NCBI GenBank assembly: GCA_934699585.1
Contig: CAKUWY010000017.1
Span: 7,582-71,581 of the forward strand
Direction: 5' to 3'
DNA from: an uncultured Fibrobacter sp.
Lineage (GTDB): Bacteria; Fibrobacterota; Fibrobacteria; Fibrobacterales; Fibrobacteraceae
Length of the DNA: 64,000 bases
In this document: piece by piece, positions 24,070 through 33,478 of the stretch
How the letters are laid out: every line of letters starts with the position of its first letter
Numbering within the stretch: the first letter of the stretch is position 1
The notes under the pieces: model-generated
Told to the model about the DNA's origin: nothing
Databases searched by the model: none
The model's input: the letters and a program-made list of their open reading frames with translations, nothing else
Position numbers and translations under genes: made by a program

Positions 24070-27000
24070 TTTTTGCCTTCGTTACTTTTGCAAGTGCAGA
24101 GGTTATAAACGCTAGGCCTTCTGTTAACGGCAAACTCCACGTTCAAGGCACCGACCTTTTCGATGAGCAGGGTAATCAGGTTGTCATTAAAGGGCCAAGT
24201 ACCCACGGCCTCACCTGGTTTCCGCAGTTCGTGAACAAAGGGCTTTTCCACCAGATCAGCCGGGAATGGAACACGAACTTGATTCGCCTCGCCATGTATT
24301 CCGACGACTACGTGAACGGCGACCGCAAAAAGAACCTGGAAATCCTGAGGAAGGGTGTGCAGTACGCCATCGAAAACGACATGTACGTGATGGTGGACTG
24401 GCATATCCTCACCGACAATAACCCCAACCAGAACCTTGCCGAAGCCATCAACTTTTTCAACATGATGGCCAAGGAATATGCCGACGTTCCCAACGTGATT
24501 TTTGAAATCTGCAACGAGCCCAATGGCGACTGCACCTGGGAAGACATCAAGGAATACGCGAATATCATAATCCCCGTTATCCGCAGGCACAAGCCCGACG
24601 CCCTGATCCTCATCGGTACGCCCAATTACGACCGCGAAATCCAAGAGCCGGCAAAGGACCCGGTGGCCTTCGACAACGTGATGTATTCGTTCCACTTCTA
24701 TGCCACTTCCCACAAGGGCGAATCGCTTGCGCTCCTCAAGGAAGTCGTAGGCGGCGGCACACCCATCTTCATTACGGAAAGCGGCCTCTGCGAGGCCAGC
24801 GGTGATGGAAAGATTGACCTGGAGAGCGTCAAGCTGTGGTACGCCACCCTGGATTCCCTGCACCTGAGCTACACCATCTGGAGCATGTCCAACAAGGAAG
24901 AGGAATCCGCCATGATCCGCTCTGACTCACGAGCGGTGGAATACCTTACCGAAGAAGACCTGAGCCTTTCTGGACTTTACGCCCGGGCTCTTTTCCAGGG
25001 TAAAGACCCGAACGAGATTCCGCTCATCTATGAGCCCGTATCGAGTTTCAAGATTCTCGCCCGCACCAAGCCCTACCTAGTCTGGGGAATTTTCGCCATA
25101 CCCGTCTTTATCGTAATCCTTCTCGTTTTCCTCATCCAGAAAATCAGGAAGCGTTTCCGCTACAACAGAATCCGCACCTACGACGACCTTCTTAAATTCA
25201 GCAAGAACGAAAGCGCGAAAAAATTCAACTCAAAGCCGGCAAAGCAGTTCCTCGGCGATCTGTTCCTTTTCTTGAGCACGTTCTGCACGTTAATATATCT
25301 GTGCTGGCGCTTTACGTGTTCCATCCCGTACGCCTACGGATGGGTCGCCATCATCGGAAGCTGCATCCTGCTCGCCATAGAAGTCCTCGGTTTTATCGAA
25401 TCGCTCATACACTACAGCGGAATGCTCAAGCTGCGGGAACACCCCCTGCCCGAAATTGCCGACACAGACTATCCCGACGTGGATATTTTCATTTCCACAT
25501 ACAACGAACCCCCGGAACTTTTGCGCAAGACGATTATCGGCTGCAAACACATGGACTACCCCGACCGCTCCAAGGTGCATATCTACCTCTGCGACGACAA
25601 CCGCCGTAGCGAAATGCGGGGGCTTGCCGAGGAACTGGGCGTAAACTATTTCGACCGCCCAAATAACGAGGGCGCGAAGGCTGGAAACCTGAACGCAGCA
25701 CTCGCTCGCACGAGTTCGCCCTACGTGGTGACTTTTGACGCCGACATGATTCCGCAGAGGAAGTTCCTGCTCAGGACTATCCCCTATTTTGTGGATGCCG
25801 AGCGTATCAACGCAAGCCTCCCCGAAGAAAAACGCCGCCCCCTCGGGTTTATCCAGACGCCGCAGAGTTTCTACACGCCCGACGTATTCCAGCACAACCT
25901 CTATGCCGAAAGAAAGGTTCCCAACGAGCAGGACTATTTCTACTGTGTTATCGAGGCGGCCAAGACTTCGACAAACAGCGTGATTTACGGCGGATCCAAC
26001 ACGATTATCTCCCGCAAGGCCCTGGAAGATATCGGCGGATTCTACACGAAATCCATCACGGAAGACTTTGCGACAGGCATGCTGATTGAATCGGCAGGCT
26101 ACGTGAGCCTCGGTCTTTCGCAGCCGCTAGCCTCGGGTATCGCGCCCTCCAGTTTCCGCGAGCACATCCAGCAGCGCACCCGCTGGGGCCGCGGCGTTAT
26201 CGCAACCGCAAAGCAGCTCAAGTTCATGTTCAACCGCAAGCTGAACATCTCGCAAAAGCTGAGCTACCTGAGTTCCGTGCTCTACTGGTTCTCCCCTATC
26301 AAGAACCTTGTCTATCTGTTTGCACCGCTCACCTTCGCCGTATTCTGCATCCCGATTTTCAAGTGTACGCTAATCGACCTTGCCCTGTTCTGGCTACCGA
26401 TGCACCTGATGTCCATGTGTGCGCTCCGCATCACGAGCCAGGGGAAGATTTCTGCCCGCTGGAGCGGCATCTACGAGACATCCGTCATGCCCTTCCTGCT
26501 TATGCCGATAATCAAAGAAACTCTAGGCATTACCCTTTCAAAATTCAAGGTGACCAAGAAGGACAAACGTAACCTCCACAACAAGGTCGACAAGAAGACC
26601 GTCGCCCCGTTTGCTGTTTTGCTCGCCCTCACTGTCGCGGGCATCATCCACATGGGCTACATGGTAATTATGCTGGGATACATCGAGATTCTCGCCGTAC
26701 TCTTCTGGCTTTTGCGCAACGCCTACTACCTCACCATGTGCATGTTCCTCGGAATGGGTCGTGATTCCGATGGCGAACCCGTGAAGGTGCTTGCCGCCGA
26801 AAAGGCAATGGTGAAAAAGCAGGACGGGCATGAAATCGAGGGTATTACCACGAAATTGACGGAACACGGCGTGGACATCTTTACCGACGAGCTGAATGTC
26901 CTGAACCTCGGCGAACCCATCGGCCTCACCCTATCGAAGAAGATGTACACCCTGCAGGTTACAGGAACGGTCGTGGCCATCCGGAATTCGTGCAATCCCG

Positions 27001-27170
27001 CGGTTCCATGCGTCTATACCGTCGAAATTCTGGACTTTGGCGGGCAAAAGGACGAATACATCCAGATGCTCTATGACCGCACGACGACGCTCCCCCAGAG
27101 GCTCCAACTGAGTAACGGGCTTGTGGATAACCTGTGGAACAATATCGGCCACCGCATCGTAACCCGATAA
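24045..27170 (+). CDS. GH5 glucanase fused to a cellulose-synthase-type GT2 and a PilZ-like domain
   Basis: This 1041-residue protein has a signal-like first segment, then a GH5 barrel (about 20-320) with acid/base Glu158 in FEICNEPNG and nucleophile Glu245 in FITESG. Membrane segments at about 345-365 and 403-455 lead to a cytoplasmic processive GT2 domain (about 475-720) with DAD 565-567, TED 672-674 and QxxRW 710-714, the BcsA hallmark set. Further membrane helices and a C-terminal PilZ-like beta domain (about 920-1040) follow. The PilZ RxxxR motif is not evident, so c-di-GMP binding is doubtful. The predicted topology puts the hydrolase outside and the synthase inside. The product is probably a beta-glucan such as cellulose; this is inferred. 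No BcsB or BcsC gene is adjacent. Confidence 0.9.
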   Translation: MARLFLLLIFAFVTFASAEVINARPSVNGKLHVQGTDLFDEQGNQVVIKGPSTHGLTWFPQFVNKGLFHQISREWNTNLIRLAMYSDDYVNGDRKKNLEILRKGVQYAIENDMYVMVDWHILTDNNPNQNLAEAINFFNMMAKEYADVPNVIFEICNEPNGDCTWEDIKEYANIIIPVIRRHKPDALILIGTPNYDREIQEPAKDPVAFDNVMYSFHFYATSHKGESLALLKEVVGGGTPIFITESGLCEASGDGKIDLESVKLWYATLDSLHLSYTIWSMSNKEEESAMIRSDSRAVEYLTEEDLSLSGLYARALFQGKDPNEIPLIYEPVSSFKILARTKPYLVWGIFAIPVFIVILLVFLIQKIRKRFRYNRIRTYDDLLKFSKNESAKKFNSKPAKQFLGDLFLFLSTFCTLIYLCWRFTCSIPYAYGWVAIIGSCILLAIEVLGFIESLIHYSGMLKLREHPLPEIADTDYPDVDIFISTYNEPPELLRKTIIGCKHMDYPDRSKVHIYLCDDNRRSEMRGLAEELGVNYFDRPNNEGAKAGNLNAALARTSSPYVVTFDADMIPQRKFLLRTIPYFVDAERINASLPEEKRRPLGFIQTPQSFYTPDVFQHNLYAERKVPNEQDYFYCVIEAAKTSTNSVIYGGSNTIISRKALEDIGGFYTKSITEDFATGMLIESAGYVSLGLSQPLASGIAPSSFREHIQQRTRWGRGVIATAKQLKFMFNRKLNISQKLSYLSSVLYWFSPIKNLVYLFAPLTFAVFCIPIFKCTLIDLALFWLPMHLMSMCALRITSQGKISARWSGIYETSVMPFLLMPIIKETLGITLSKFKVTKKDKRNLHNKVDKKTVAPFAVLLALTVAGIIHMGYMVIMLGYIEILAVLFWLLRNAYYLTMCMFLGMGRDSDGEPVKVLAAEKAMVKKQDGHEIEGITTKLTEHGVDIFTDELNVLNLGEPIGLTLSKKMYTLQVTGTVVAIRNSCNPAVPCVYTVEILDFGGQKDEYIQMLYDRTTTLPQRLQLSNGLVDNLWNNIGHRIVTR

Positions 27171-27205
27171 TATTTCTATCTTTGCACCCGAAACAAACGG
27201 TTACT

Positions 27206-27304
27206 AGATCCTTCGACTACGCATCTTCGATGCTCCGCTCAGGATGACACTTTAAGAAGGATACTAACCCCTAAAACCTATAACCTAAAACCTAAGACCT
27301 AAAA
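27206..27304. repeat. REP-like palindrome plus heptanucleotide repeat before aconitase
   Basis: A GATCCTTCGACTACGC...CTCAGGATGAC element spans about 27206-27250. Six CTAAAAC-like heptads then run to the aconitase ATG (27264-27304). No Shine-Dalgarno sequence is visible between the repeat and the ATG. Confidence 0.8.
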
Positions 27305-29578
27305 ATGCTTTTCAATTTCGACATGATCCAGGGCGTCTATGCCCGCATTCCCGCCCGCGTTGAAGCTGCCCGCAAGCAGCTCTCCCGTCCGCTCACCATC
27401 GCCGAAAAGATTATCTACAGCCACCTGATCGATGGCGCCGAGAACAGGACCTACGAACGCGGCAAGGATTTTGCCGAATTCCACCCCGACCGCGTTGCCA
27501 TGCAGGACGCAACCGCCCAGATGGCCCTTCTCCAGTTCACCACCGCCGGCAAGTCCCGCGTGGCAGTGCCGAGCTCCGTGCACTGCGACCACTTGATTAT
27601 CGCCCGGGTCGGTGTCGAAAAGGATCTCCCGCGCGCCAAGGAAGAAAGCAAGGAAGTTTACGATTTTCTCCAGTCCGTATCTGCCAAGTACGGCATTGAC
27701 TGCTGGCTTCCGGGTGCAGGCATCATCCACCAGGTGGTGCTCGAAAACTACGCCTTCCCAGGCGGAATGATGATCGGTACCGACTCCCACACCGTGAACG
27801 CTGGTGGCCTCGGCATGCTCGCGATTGGCGTGGGCGGTGCAGACGCCGTGGACGCCATGGTCGGCCTCCCGTGGGAACTCAAGTACCCGAAGATGATCGG
27901 CGTGAAGCTCACCGGCAAGCTCCAGGGCTTTGCTACCGCCAAGGACATCATCCTCAAGCTCGCAGGCATCCTCACTGTTAAGGGTGGCACCAACGCCATC
28001 ATCGAATACTTCGGCGAAGGCGCACGCAGCCTCTCTGCTACCGGCAAGGCAACGATTGCCAACATGGGTGCCGAAGTGGGCGCCACTTGCTCCACCTTCA
28101 GCTACGACGACTCCATGAGCCGCTACCTCAAGGTGACTGGCCGTGCCGACGTGGCCGCCGCTGCCGACAAGATTGCAGAACACCTCAAGGCCGACCCCGA
28201 AGTCGAAGCAAATCCGGAAAAGTATTTTGACCGCGTCGTCGAAATTGACCTGAGCACGCTCGTGCCGCACTTCAACGGCCCGTTCAGCCCGGACCGCGCC
28301 TACGCCGTGACCGACATGGCAGAATCCCTCAAGGCTACCGAAACGAAGCCGGAATCTACGCCGGTCGTAAGTGCCGCCCTCATCGGTTCTTGCACGAACT
28401 CCAGCTACGAAGACCTCTTCATGGCCGCGAACATGATCAAGCAGGCCCTCGCCAAGGGTCTTTCTCCGAAGTGCCCGCTCCTCATTAACCCGGGTTCCGA
28501 ACAGGTGCGCTACACCGCCGAACGCGACGGCCTCATCGACTTGTTCAAGCAGTTCGGTGCAACGATTATGACGAACGCCTGCGGTCCTTGCATTGGCCGC
28601 TGGGATCGCGCCGGTGCCGACAAGAAGGAACTCAACACCATCGTCCACAGCTTTAACCGCAACTTCGCCAAGCGCGCCGACGGTAACCCGAACACGCACG
28701 CCTTTGTGGCTAGCCCGCTCATGGCCGTGATCGCAGCCCTCTCTGGCGACATCCGCTTCAACCCGATGACCGACACCCTCGTGAATAGCGTTGGCAAGGC
28801 CGTGAAGCTCGATCCGCCGGAACAGTGCGAACTTCCGCCGAAGGGCTTCGAAGTCAAGGACGCCGGATACCAGGCTCCTGCCGAAGACGGTTCCAAGATT
28901 ACCGTTTCTATCAACCCCGAAAGCAAGCGCCTCCAGGCTCTCGCTCCGTTCGGTGCTTGGGACGGCAAGGACATCGCTGGAGCCCCGATCCTCATCAAGG
29001 CCAAGGGCAAGTGCACTACCGACCATATCTCCATGGCCGGTCCGTGGCTCAACTACCGCGGTCACCTCGAAAATATTTCGAACAACATGCTCATCGGCGC
29101 CGTGAACGCCTTCAATGGCGAAACCAACAAGGTTCTCGGCAACGACGGTGCATACAAGGAAGTCCCGGAACTCGCCAAGCAGTACAAGGCTGCAGGTGTG
29201 GGCTCCATCGTGATCGGTGACGAAAACTACGGTGAAGGCTCCAGCCGCGAACACGCTGCCATGGAACCGCGCTTCCTCGGCGTGAAGGCCGTGATCGTGA
29301 AGAGCTTCGCCCGTATCCACGAAACGAACCTCAAGAAGCAGGGCATGCTCGCCCTCACCTTCAAGAACGCTGCCGACTACGACAAGATCCAAGAACAGGA
29401 TGTGTTCGATATCGTTGGTCTCACCAAGTTCGCTCCGGGTTCCGAATTCACGCTCGTCGCCCACCACAAGGATGGCTCCGTCGATAACATCGCCCTCAGC
29501 CACACCTACAACGAACAGCAGTGGGCATGGTTCAAGGCGGGTTCCGCACTGAACCTGATTCGCGCGAACAACAAGTGA
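27305..29578 (+). CDS. acn: aconitate hydratase, mitochondrial-type
   Basis: This 757-residue enzyme interconverts citrate and isocitrate in the TCA cycle. The 4Fe-4S ligands are seen in GSCTNSSYED and in ACGPCIGRWDR, with SVHCDHLI and GTDSHTVN nearby. The C-terminal swivel domain carries GDENYGEGSSREHAA. Length and motifs fit the mitochondrial-type aconitase rather than the ~900-residue AcnA/IRP form or AcnB. It appears to be a single-gene unit. Codon use is strongly biased, as expected of a highly expressed gene; this bias also opens a long false reading frame on the other strand. Confidence 0.96.
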   Translation: MLFNFDMIQGVYARIPARVEAARKQLSRPLTIAEKIIYSHLIDGAENRTYERGKDFAEFHPDRVAMQDATAQMALLQFTTAGKSRVAVPSSVHCDHLIIARVGVEKDLPRAKEESKEVYDFLQSVSAKYGIDCWLPGAGIIHQVVLENYAFPGGMMIGTDSHTVNAGGLGMLAIGVGGADAVDAMVGLPWELKYPKMIGVKLTGKLQGFATAKDIILKLAGILTVKGGTNAIIEYFGEGARSLSATGKATIANMGAEVGATCSTFSYDDSMSRYLKVTGRADVAAAADKIAEHLKADPEVEANPEKYFDRVVEIDLSTLVPHFNGPFSPDRAYAVTDMAESLKATETKPESTPVVSAALIGSCTNSSYEDLFMAANMIKQALAKGLSPKCPLLINPGSEQVRYTAERDGLIDLFKQFGATIMTNACGPCIGRWDRAGADKKELNTIVHSFNRNFAKRADGNPNTHAFVASPLMAVIAALSGDIRFNPMTDTLVNSVGKAVKLDPPEQCELPPKGFEVKDAGYQAPAEDGSKITVSINPESKRLQALAPFGAWDGKDIAGAPILIKAKGKCTTDHISMAGPWLNYRGHLENISNNMLIGAVNAFNGETNKVLGNDGAYKEVPELAKQYKAAGVGSIVIGDENYGEGSSREHAAMEPRFLGVKAVIVKSFARIHETNLKKQGMLALTFKNAADYDKIQEQDVFDIVGLTKFAPGSEFTLVAHHKDGSVDNIALSHTYNEQQWAWFKAGSALNLIRANNK

Positions 29579-29598
29579 CGATAAGGCGTAAGCCATAT

Positions 29599-29635
29599 CG
29601 TCATCCTGTGTGACCGTTAGGGAGCGAAGGATCCA
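29599..29635. repeat. REP-like palindrome between aconitase and the ClC gene
   Basis: TCATCCTGTG...GGAGCGAAGGATCC belongs to the same family as the elements at 27206 and 50378. It may form the 3' end of the aconitase transcript. Confidence 0.7.
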
Positions 29636-29717
29636 GAAAGAAATTAGAGTGTCGGTCGCGAGGCCGACATTTTTTTCTTGCCTTTTTCTAAATTTGGCGC
29701 CGAAAAAGGACTTTGCG

Positions 29718-31070
29718 ATGAACTTCAACAATTGGCAAGAAATATACGAGAATATGACTCCCGAAATGAAGGAACAGGCCATGCGTATGGCCAAGGCCAA
29801 AGTCAAAGAAAAGGTGATGCACTGGATTTCACAGCCGGTGCTCATCGTGGTGGCTCTGGTCCTCGGGGCCATTGTCGGGGCCCTTTGCGCCTTTTTCGGG
29901 TCTATCCTGCAGAATGTCAGCGATATTCGCGACGCCCACCCGCTTTACTGGATTCCTGGGCTGGCCCTGGCAGGCCTTGCCATCGTATTCACCTACAAAA
30001 AACTTGGCAACGGCTCCGAACGAGGCATGGGAATCATCTTTGACGTAGCCCACGGAAAAGAAAAAGAAATTCCCCTGCGCCTGATCCCGCTTATTATGGC
30101 AACCACTTGGGTTACCCACCTCTTTGGCGGTAGTTCCGGCCGCGAAGGCGTGGCCATGCAAATCGGGGCGACCCTCGGGCACAACATGAGTTCCAAGATT
30201 CATGTGGAAAACGCTCCCCGCATTCTGCTTGTGGCAGGTATAGCGGCCGGATTTGCAGGGCTTTTCCAGACCCCTATGGCGGCCATCGCCCTTTCCCTCG
30301 AAATCCTGCTGGCCGGTCATCTGGAGATGGCGGCGCTGCTCCCGGCGGTGGCGGCGGCAGTCAGCGCCTACAAGGTTTCCGAGATGATCGGCTACGAAAA
30401 GTTCACTGTGAGCCTGAACAGTTTTTCGCCGGACTGGACCGTGTCAAGCCTGTTTTATGGAGAAAACGGGCTTGACATCTACTTTATCCTGAAACTCGCT
30501 CTGCTGGGCGTTCTCTTTGGAATTGTAGGCGGCGGTTTTGCCAAACTACTGAAGTTTTCCAGAAAGTTCTTTGCAGAAAAGTTCCCGAACCCCCTCAAGC
30601 GAGTCGCCATCATGGGTATCGTGCTGAGCGCTTTGCTGCTCTTGCTCTGGCAGGGCCGCTACTCCGGCCTGGGCACGAACCTCACCGACATCTGCTTCGG
30701 CAATCCAGGAACGGCAACTGCCAGTGCCGCTGGAATTTTCGGGTGGGATTGGCTCTTCAAGATGGTACTCACCATCGTGACACTTTCGGTGGGTTTCCAG
30801 GGCGGCGAAGTCACCCCGCTGTTCACCATCGGCGCCACCTTCGGAGCGGTAATCGCTACCATCGTGGGCGTGCCCTTCCCCCTTGCTGCGGCTCTCGGCT
30901 ACGCGGCAGTCTTTGGCGGAGCCACCAACACGCTTTTTGCCCCCATCCTGGTTGGGGCCGAAATTTTCGGTTTTGACACCCTCCCCGCCTTCTTTACCGT
31001 GTGTACGCTGGCCTATGCCTGCAACGGCGGGCAGTCTATCTACGCCCAAAAGAAAATCCGGCTCAAGTAA
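29718..31070 (+). CDS. ClC-family chloride channel/antiporter
   Basis: This 450-residue multi-spanning protein has the ClC selectivity motifs: GSSGREGVAMQIGA (the GREGP-type motif, with Val in place of Pro) and GFQGGEVTPLFTIGA (the GxFxP-type region). The gating glutamate within GREG is present, as in H+/Cl- exchangers. It may help acid resistance or anion balance. ATG 29718 follows AAAGGA; the frame is open further upstream, but that part is repeat DNA. It converges with the LPP20-like gene. Confidence 0.92.
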   Translation: MNFNNWQEIYENMTPEMKEQAMRMAKAKVKEKVMHWISQPVLIVVALVLGAIVGALCAFFGSILQNVSDIRDAHPLYWIPGLALAGLAIVFTYKKLGNGSERGMGIIFDVAHGKEKEIPLRLIPLIMATTWVTHLFGGSSGREGVAMQIGATLGHNMSSKIHVENAPRILLVAGIAAGFAGLFQTPMAAIALSLEILLAGHLEMAALLPAVAAAVSAYKVSEMIGYEKFTVSLNSFSPDWTVSSLFYGENGLDIYFILKLALLGVLFGIVGGGFAKLLKFSRKFFAEKFPNPLKRVAIMGIVLSALLLLLWQGRYSGLGTNLTDICFGNPGTATASAAGIFGWDWLFKMVLTIVTLSVGFQGGEVTPLFTIGATFGAVIATIVGVPFPLAAALGYAAVFGGATNTLFAPILVGAEIFGFDTLPAFFTVCTLAYACNGGQSIYAQKKIRLK

Positions 31071-31080
31071 GCCGGACTTT
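31057..31080. terminator. hairpin at the end of the ClC gene
   Basis: TCCGGCT and AGCCGGA enclose six bases that include part of the stop codon; CTTTC follows. Weak T run, but the convergent position suits a terminator. Confidence 0.5.
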
Positions 31081-31105
31081 CAAGCTCCAGACTTGACGAA
31101 TCAAA

Positions 31106-32281
31106 TCACTTTCCGGTCGCGAAGGTTTCCTGTATTTTCAAAGCCGACAACTTGGAAATAGCCTTCACGTGAGCGGTTTCGGCATCGCGGCCCACGCCCT
31201 GGGGCAGCTCCACCAGTTCCTTGCTTGCACAGCTGAACTTCACCGTTGCCCGTGAGGTGGTAAGGGTCTTTGCGGAATTGTCCTTGTCACTGAATTCCAG
31301 CGTAACGGAAAGTTCCGGTAGCCCGGCCTGGTTGGCAATGGTAAGACCCGCATCCGTCAAAAATTTCTGAAGAGCCCCACATTCGGCGGCAGTTCCCTTG
31401 CAAGAGAGGCGGTAAGCCACACCTGTCTTTTTTGCGCCATAGGTCACGTTCACGTTCTGGAGTGCCGACTGCCGCACAAACTTGAAATTCATGTCGGCAT
31501 GGACGGTCACATCGCCGCTGGGCTTAAGATTCTTGATTTTTTTCAAGTTGAAATTCACCACGCCCTTGGCATCCGTCTTGGCCACGGCCACATTCTTGCC
31601 ATCCTGGGTCAAGGCCACAGGGAAATTGGCGATAGGGCCTGCAAAATCGGACACTACTACACGCAAACTGCCGTCTTTTTCTTCGGTTTCAAGTTTCACT
31701 GTCTGCATTGACGAAATCAAGAATTCCGTCAGCTCTCCCATGGTGGTTTCCAGCTGCAACTCCTTAGGAACGGCCTGCACAAAGGAAAGGGCATCCAGCT
31801 GGTCGTTATACTGACCCGCCAGCTTTTCCAGTTGGATCATGTCCGCTTCCATCTTGCGATAATCACGGTCCAGCATGTCCAGGCGAATCAGGGAATCCTT
31901 GGACTTCATCTGGACCTTTATCTGGTTCAAGTCCAACAAAATCTTGGAGGCCAACTGGTCCAAATCCACCGTTACCGTGGACTGGAACATGCCATTCTGT
32001 TTAGGGCCTGGTTGAATTTTGGCTCCTTTCAGCAGAACATTCGTAGAAACGGTCTTTTTGCTGTCCATGGTCTTCTCGATAGAACCGTCCGCCTTTTCCG
32101 AGACGCGGGTTTCCATCTTGGAATCCACCTTGGCGCCAATCTGCATGGCCGCTCCTTCCAGGGCCTTCTTGTCGGCATCCTTCTGGGACACGTTAGAGGT
32201 GGCGGTATAGGAGACCAGGTTAGCGGCAAAGGAAAGAGAGGCCGTCAACATCAGGGTAAAAATAACCTTCAATATATCCAT
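31106..32281 (-). CDS. secreted LPP20-like protein
   Basis: This 391-residue protein has a signal peptide ending at about SLSFA. Residues about 25-100 resemble an LPP20-type fold (SQKDADKKALEGAAMQIGAKV), followed by a coiled-coil stretch (about 125-175), a carboxypeptidase-regulatory-like beta unit (about 205-270) and a second LPP20-like end (GVGRDAETAHVKAISKLSAL). No catalytic site is seen. It is the last gene of a minus-strand group with a lipoprotein and a FecR-domain lipoprotein. Groups of this kind look like envelope complexes, but the function is not known. Confidence 0.6.
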   Translation of the reverse strand: MDILKVIFTLMLTASLSFAANLVSYTATSNVSQKDADKKALEGAAMQIGAKVDSKMETRVSEKADGSIEKTMDSKKTVSTNVLLKGAKIQPGPKQNGMFQSTVTVDLDQLASKILLDLNQIKVQMKSKDSLIRLDMLDRDYRKMEADMIQLEKLAGQYNDQLDALSFVQAVPKELQLETTMGELTEFLISSMQTVKLETEEKDGSLRVVVSDFAGPIANFPVALTQDGKNVAVAKTDAKGVVNFNLKKIKNLKPSGDVTVHADMNFKFVRQSALQNVNVTYGAKKTGVAYRLSCKGTAAECGALQKFLTDAGLTIANQAGLPELSVTLEFSDKDNSAKTLTTSRATVKFSCASKELVELPQGVGRDAETAHVKAISKLSALKIQETFATGK

Positions 32282-32296
32282 ATTCTATCTCTGGGT

Positions 32297-32378
32297 TAAG
32301 AGGTTAGGATTTAGGATCTAGGGGCTAGGATCTAGGATTTAGTTCTAATCTCTAGATCCTAGTCTCTAGCCCCTACAA
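32297..32378. repeat. inverted heptanucleotide repeat
   Basis: TA dinucleotides recur at 7-base steps eleven times, with one 6-base step. The first half is made of GGATCTA/GGGGCTA units and the second half is roughly their reverse complement, so the tract could fold into an imperfect hairpin between two cotranscribed genes. Confidence 0.8.
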
Positions 32379-32380
32379 TT

Positions 32381-33352
32381 CTATTGGATTTCCATAATAA
32401 TCAACTTCTTGGTGATATTCTGCTTGCGGACCTTGGCAAGGCCTGAAAGGGATTCTACGAATTCACCATAAACCATCTGTGCATCCTCGTACTTGTCGGG
32501 ATCCACATAGACCATCAAGTCGTAGGTGTTACGGCTCATGGAAACCACCTGCATCTTATTGAACTTTTTGCGGACCTGCAGGGAGACGATATTGGAAATC
32601 TCTTCGGCCTGATCGTCGGTGAATTCCCCGGTCAGGTGGGCCACCACCTTGTATTGCACGCCCTTTTCCAGTTCGGCGGCTATGCGGTCACGAATCTTGT
32701 TTTCAAGACTTACGATAGCCTGCTCCATAGCCCGCTGCACCAAGGCCCGCTGGGAATCGTCGCCATTGTTCGGCAAGCGCACGGATTCACTGGCCAACAG
32801 GTTCGCCGTAGAGGCCTCGCTGGCATTCAGGTCGATAACGATGTCCTTTTCCTGGATGCTCCCGGCATAAGTGATGTTGATGTCCGCACCTACAGAAAGC
32901 CCCGCCACATAGGAAAGGTCCTCGTCGTTTCCGGCGATGTCGTTCTGGAGTTGCACCACCTCGTCCAACTGGGCCTGACTTTCAAGACTTACAACGGTAT
33001 AGCCCCGGCTGGTCAGGTAGGCGTTAATCACTTCCATGGCGGTTTTTGCCAGAGGATTCCGTCGAATCACGTCGATAGAACCAGCCATCTTGCCGGATAT
33101 GGCCGGAGAAACAAGGACGGTAGGCGTTGTCTTGAAGGTAGCATTGGAAACCTGAATGGAAGGTGCAGCCGCAGGTTCTGCCACTGCGGTCTCTGCAGAA
33201 GCAGAAGACTTAGGATAGTTTGCCGCTTCCTGGTTCAGGTCTGCATAGCCCTGCTTGGCGCGGGCTCGGGCAGGGTCATTATCTACGGGAAAGTTGCTGG
33301 CGCAGGCCGCAAGGAGTGCCGCAGAAATCGAAATGAACAACAGTTTTTTCAT
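32381..33352 (-). CDS. lipoprotein, DUF6175-like
   Basis: This 323-residue protein has a signal peptide with the lipobox LLAAC. After an Ala-rich stretch, residues about 75-240 contain VSPAISGKMAGSIDVIRRNPL and YVAGLSVGADINITYAGSI, reminiscent of families in which a secreted beta-alpha protein follows an LPP20 or FecR protein. The family name is from memory and is uncertain. Residues about 240-323 form a second small alpha/beta unit (EEISNIVSLQVRKKFNKMQV). It lies between the FecR-domain and LPP20-like genes on the same strand. Confidence 0.5.
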   Translation of the reverse strand: MKKLLFISISAALLAACASNFPVDNDPARARAKQGYADLNQEAANYPKSSASAETAVAEPAAAPSIQVSNATFKTTPTVLVSPAISGKMAGSIDVIRRNPLAKTAMEVINAYLTSRGYTVVSLESQAQLDEVVQLQNDIAGNDEDLSYVAGLSVGADINITYAGSIQEKDIVIDLNASEASTANLLASESVRLPNNGDDSQRALVQRAMEQAIVSLENKIRDRIAAELEKGVQYKVVAHLTGEFTDDQAEEISNIVSLQVRKKFNKMQVVSMSRNTYDLMVYVDPDKYEDAQMVYGEFVESLSGLAKVRKQNITKKLIIMEIQ

Positions 33353-33429
33353 ATTTTTCTTCCTTCTTTTTTAATTTCTCATTTACTGAACGCTATGGAG
33401 CAATTATCAAGATACTCGGATTACGTCTC

Positions 33430-33478
33430 TAGCACACACCTCAAAGCACCTATGGTGCGACCTCACACCTCATACCTT
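33430..33478. repeat. 'ACCTCAAAG...CGACCTCA' dispersed repeat
   Basis: ACACCTCAAAG, the core GCACCTATGGTGC, and GACCTCACACCTCATACC: the same design as the repeats near tatD and lysS. It ends just at the stop of the FecR gene. Confidence 0.65.

Noticed and set aside
27299..29872. An 857-codon open frame on the minus strand opposite aconitase
   Set aside because: It lies fully opposite a strongly conserved gene, has no domain signal and is explained by the strong third-position bias of aconitase.
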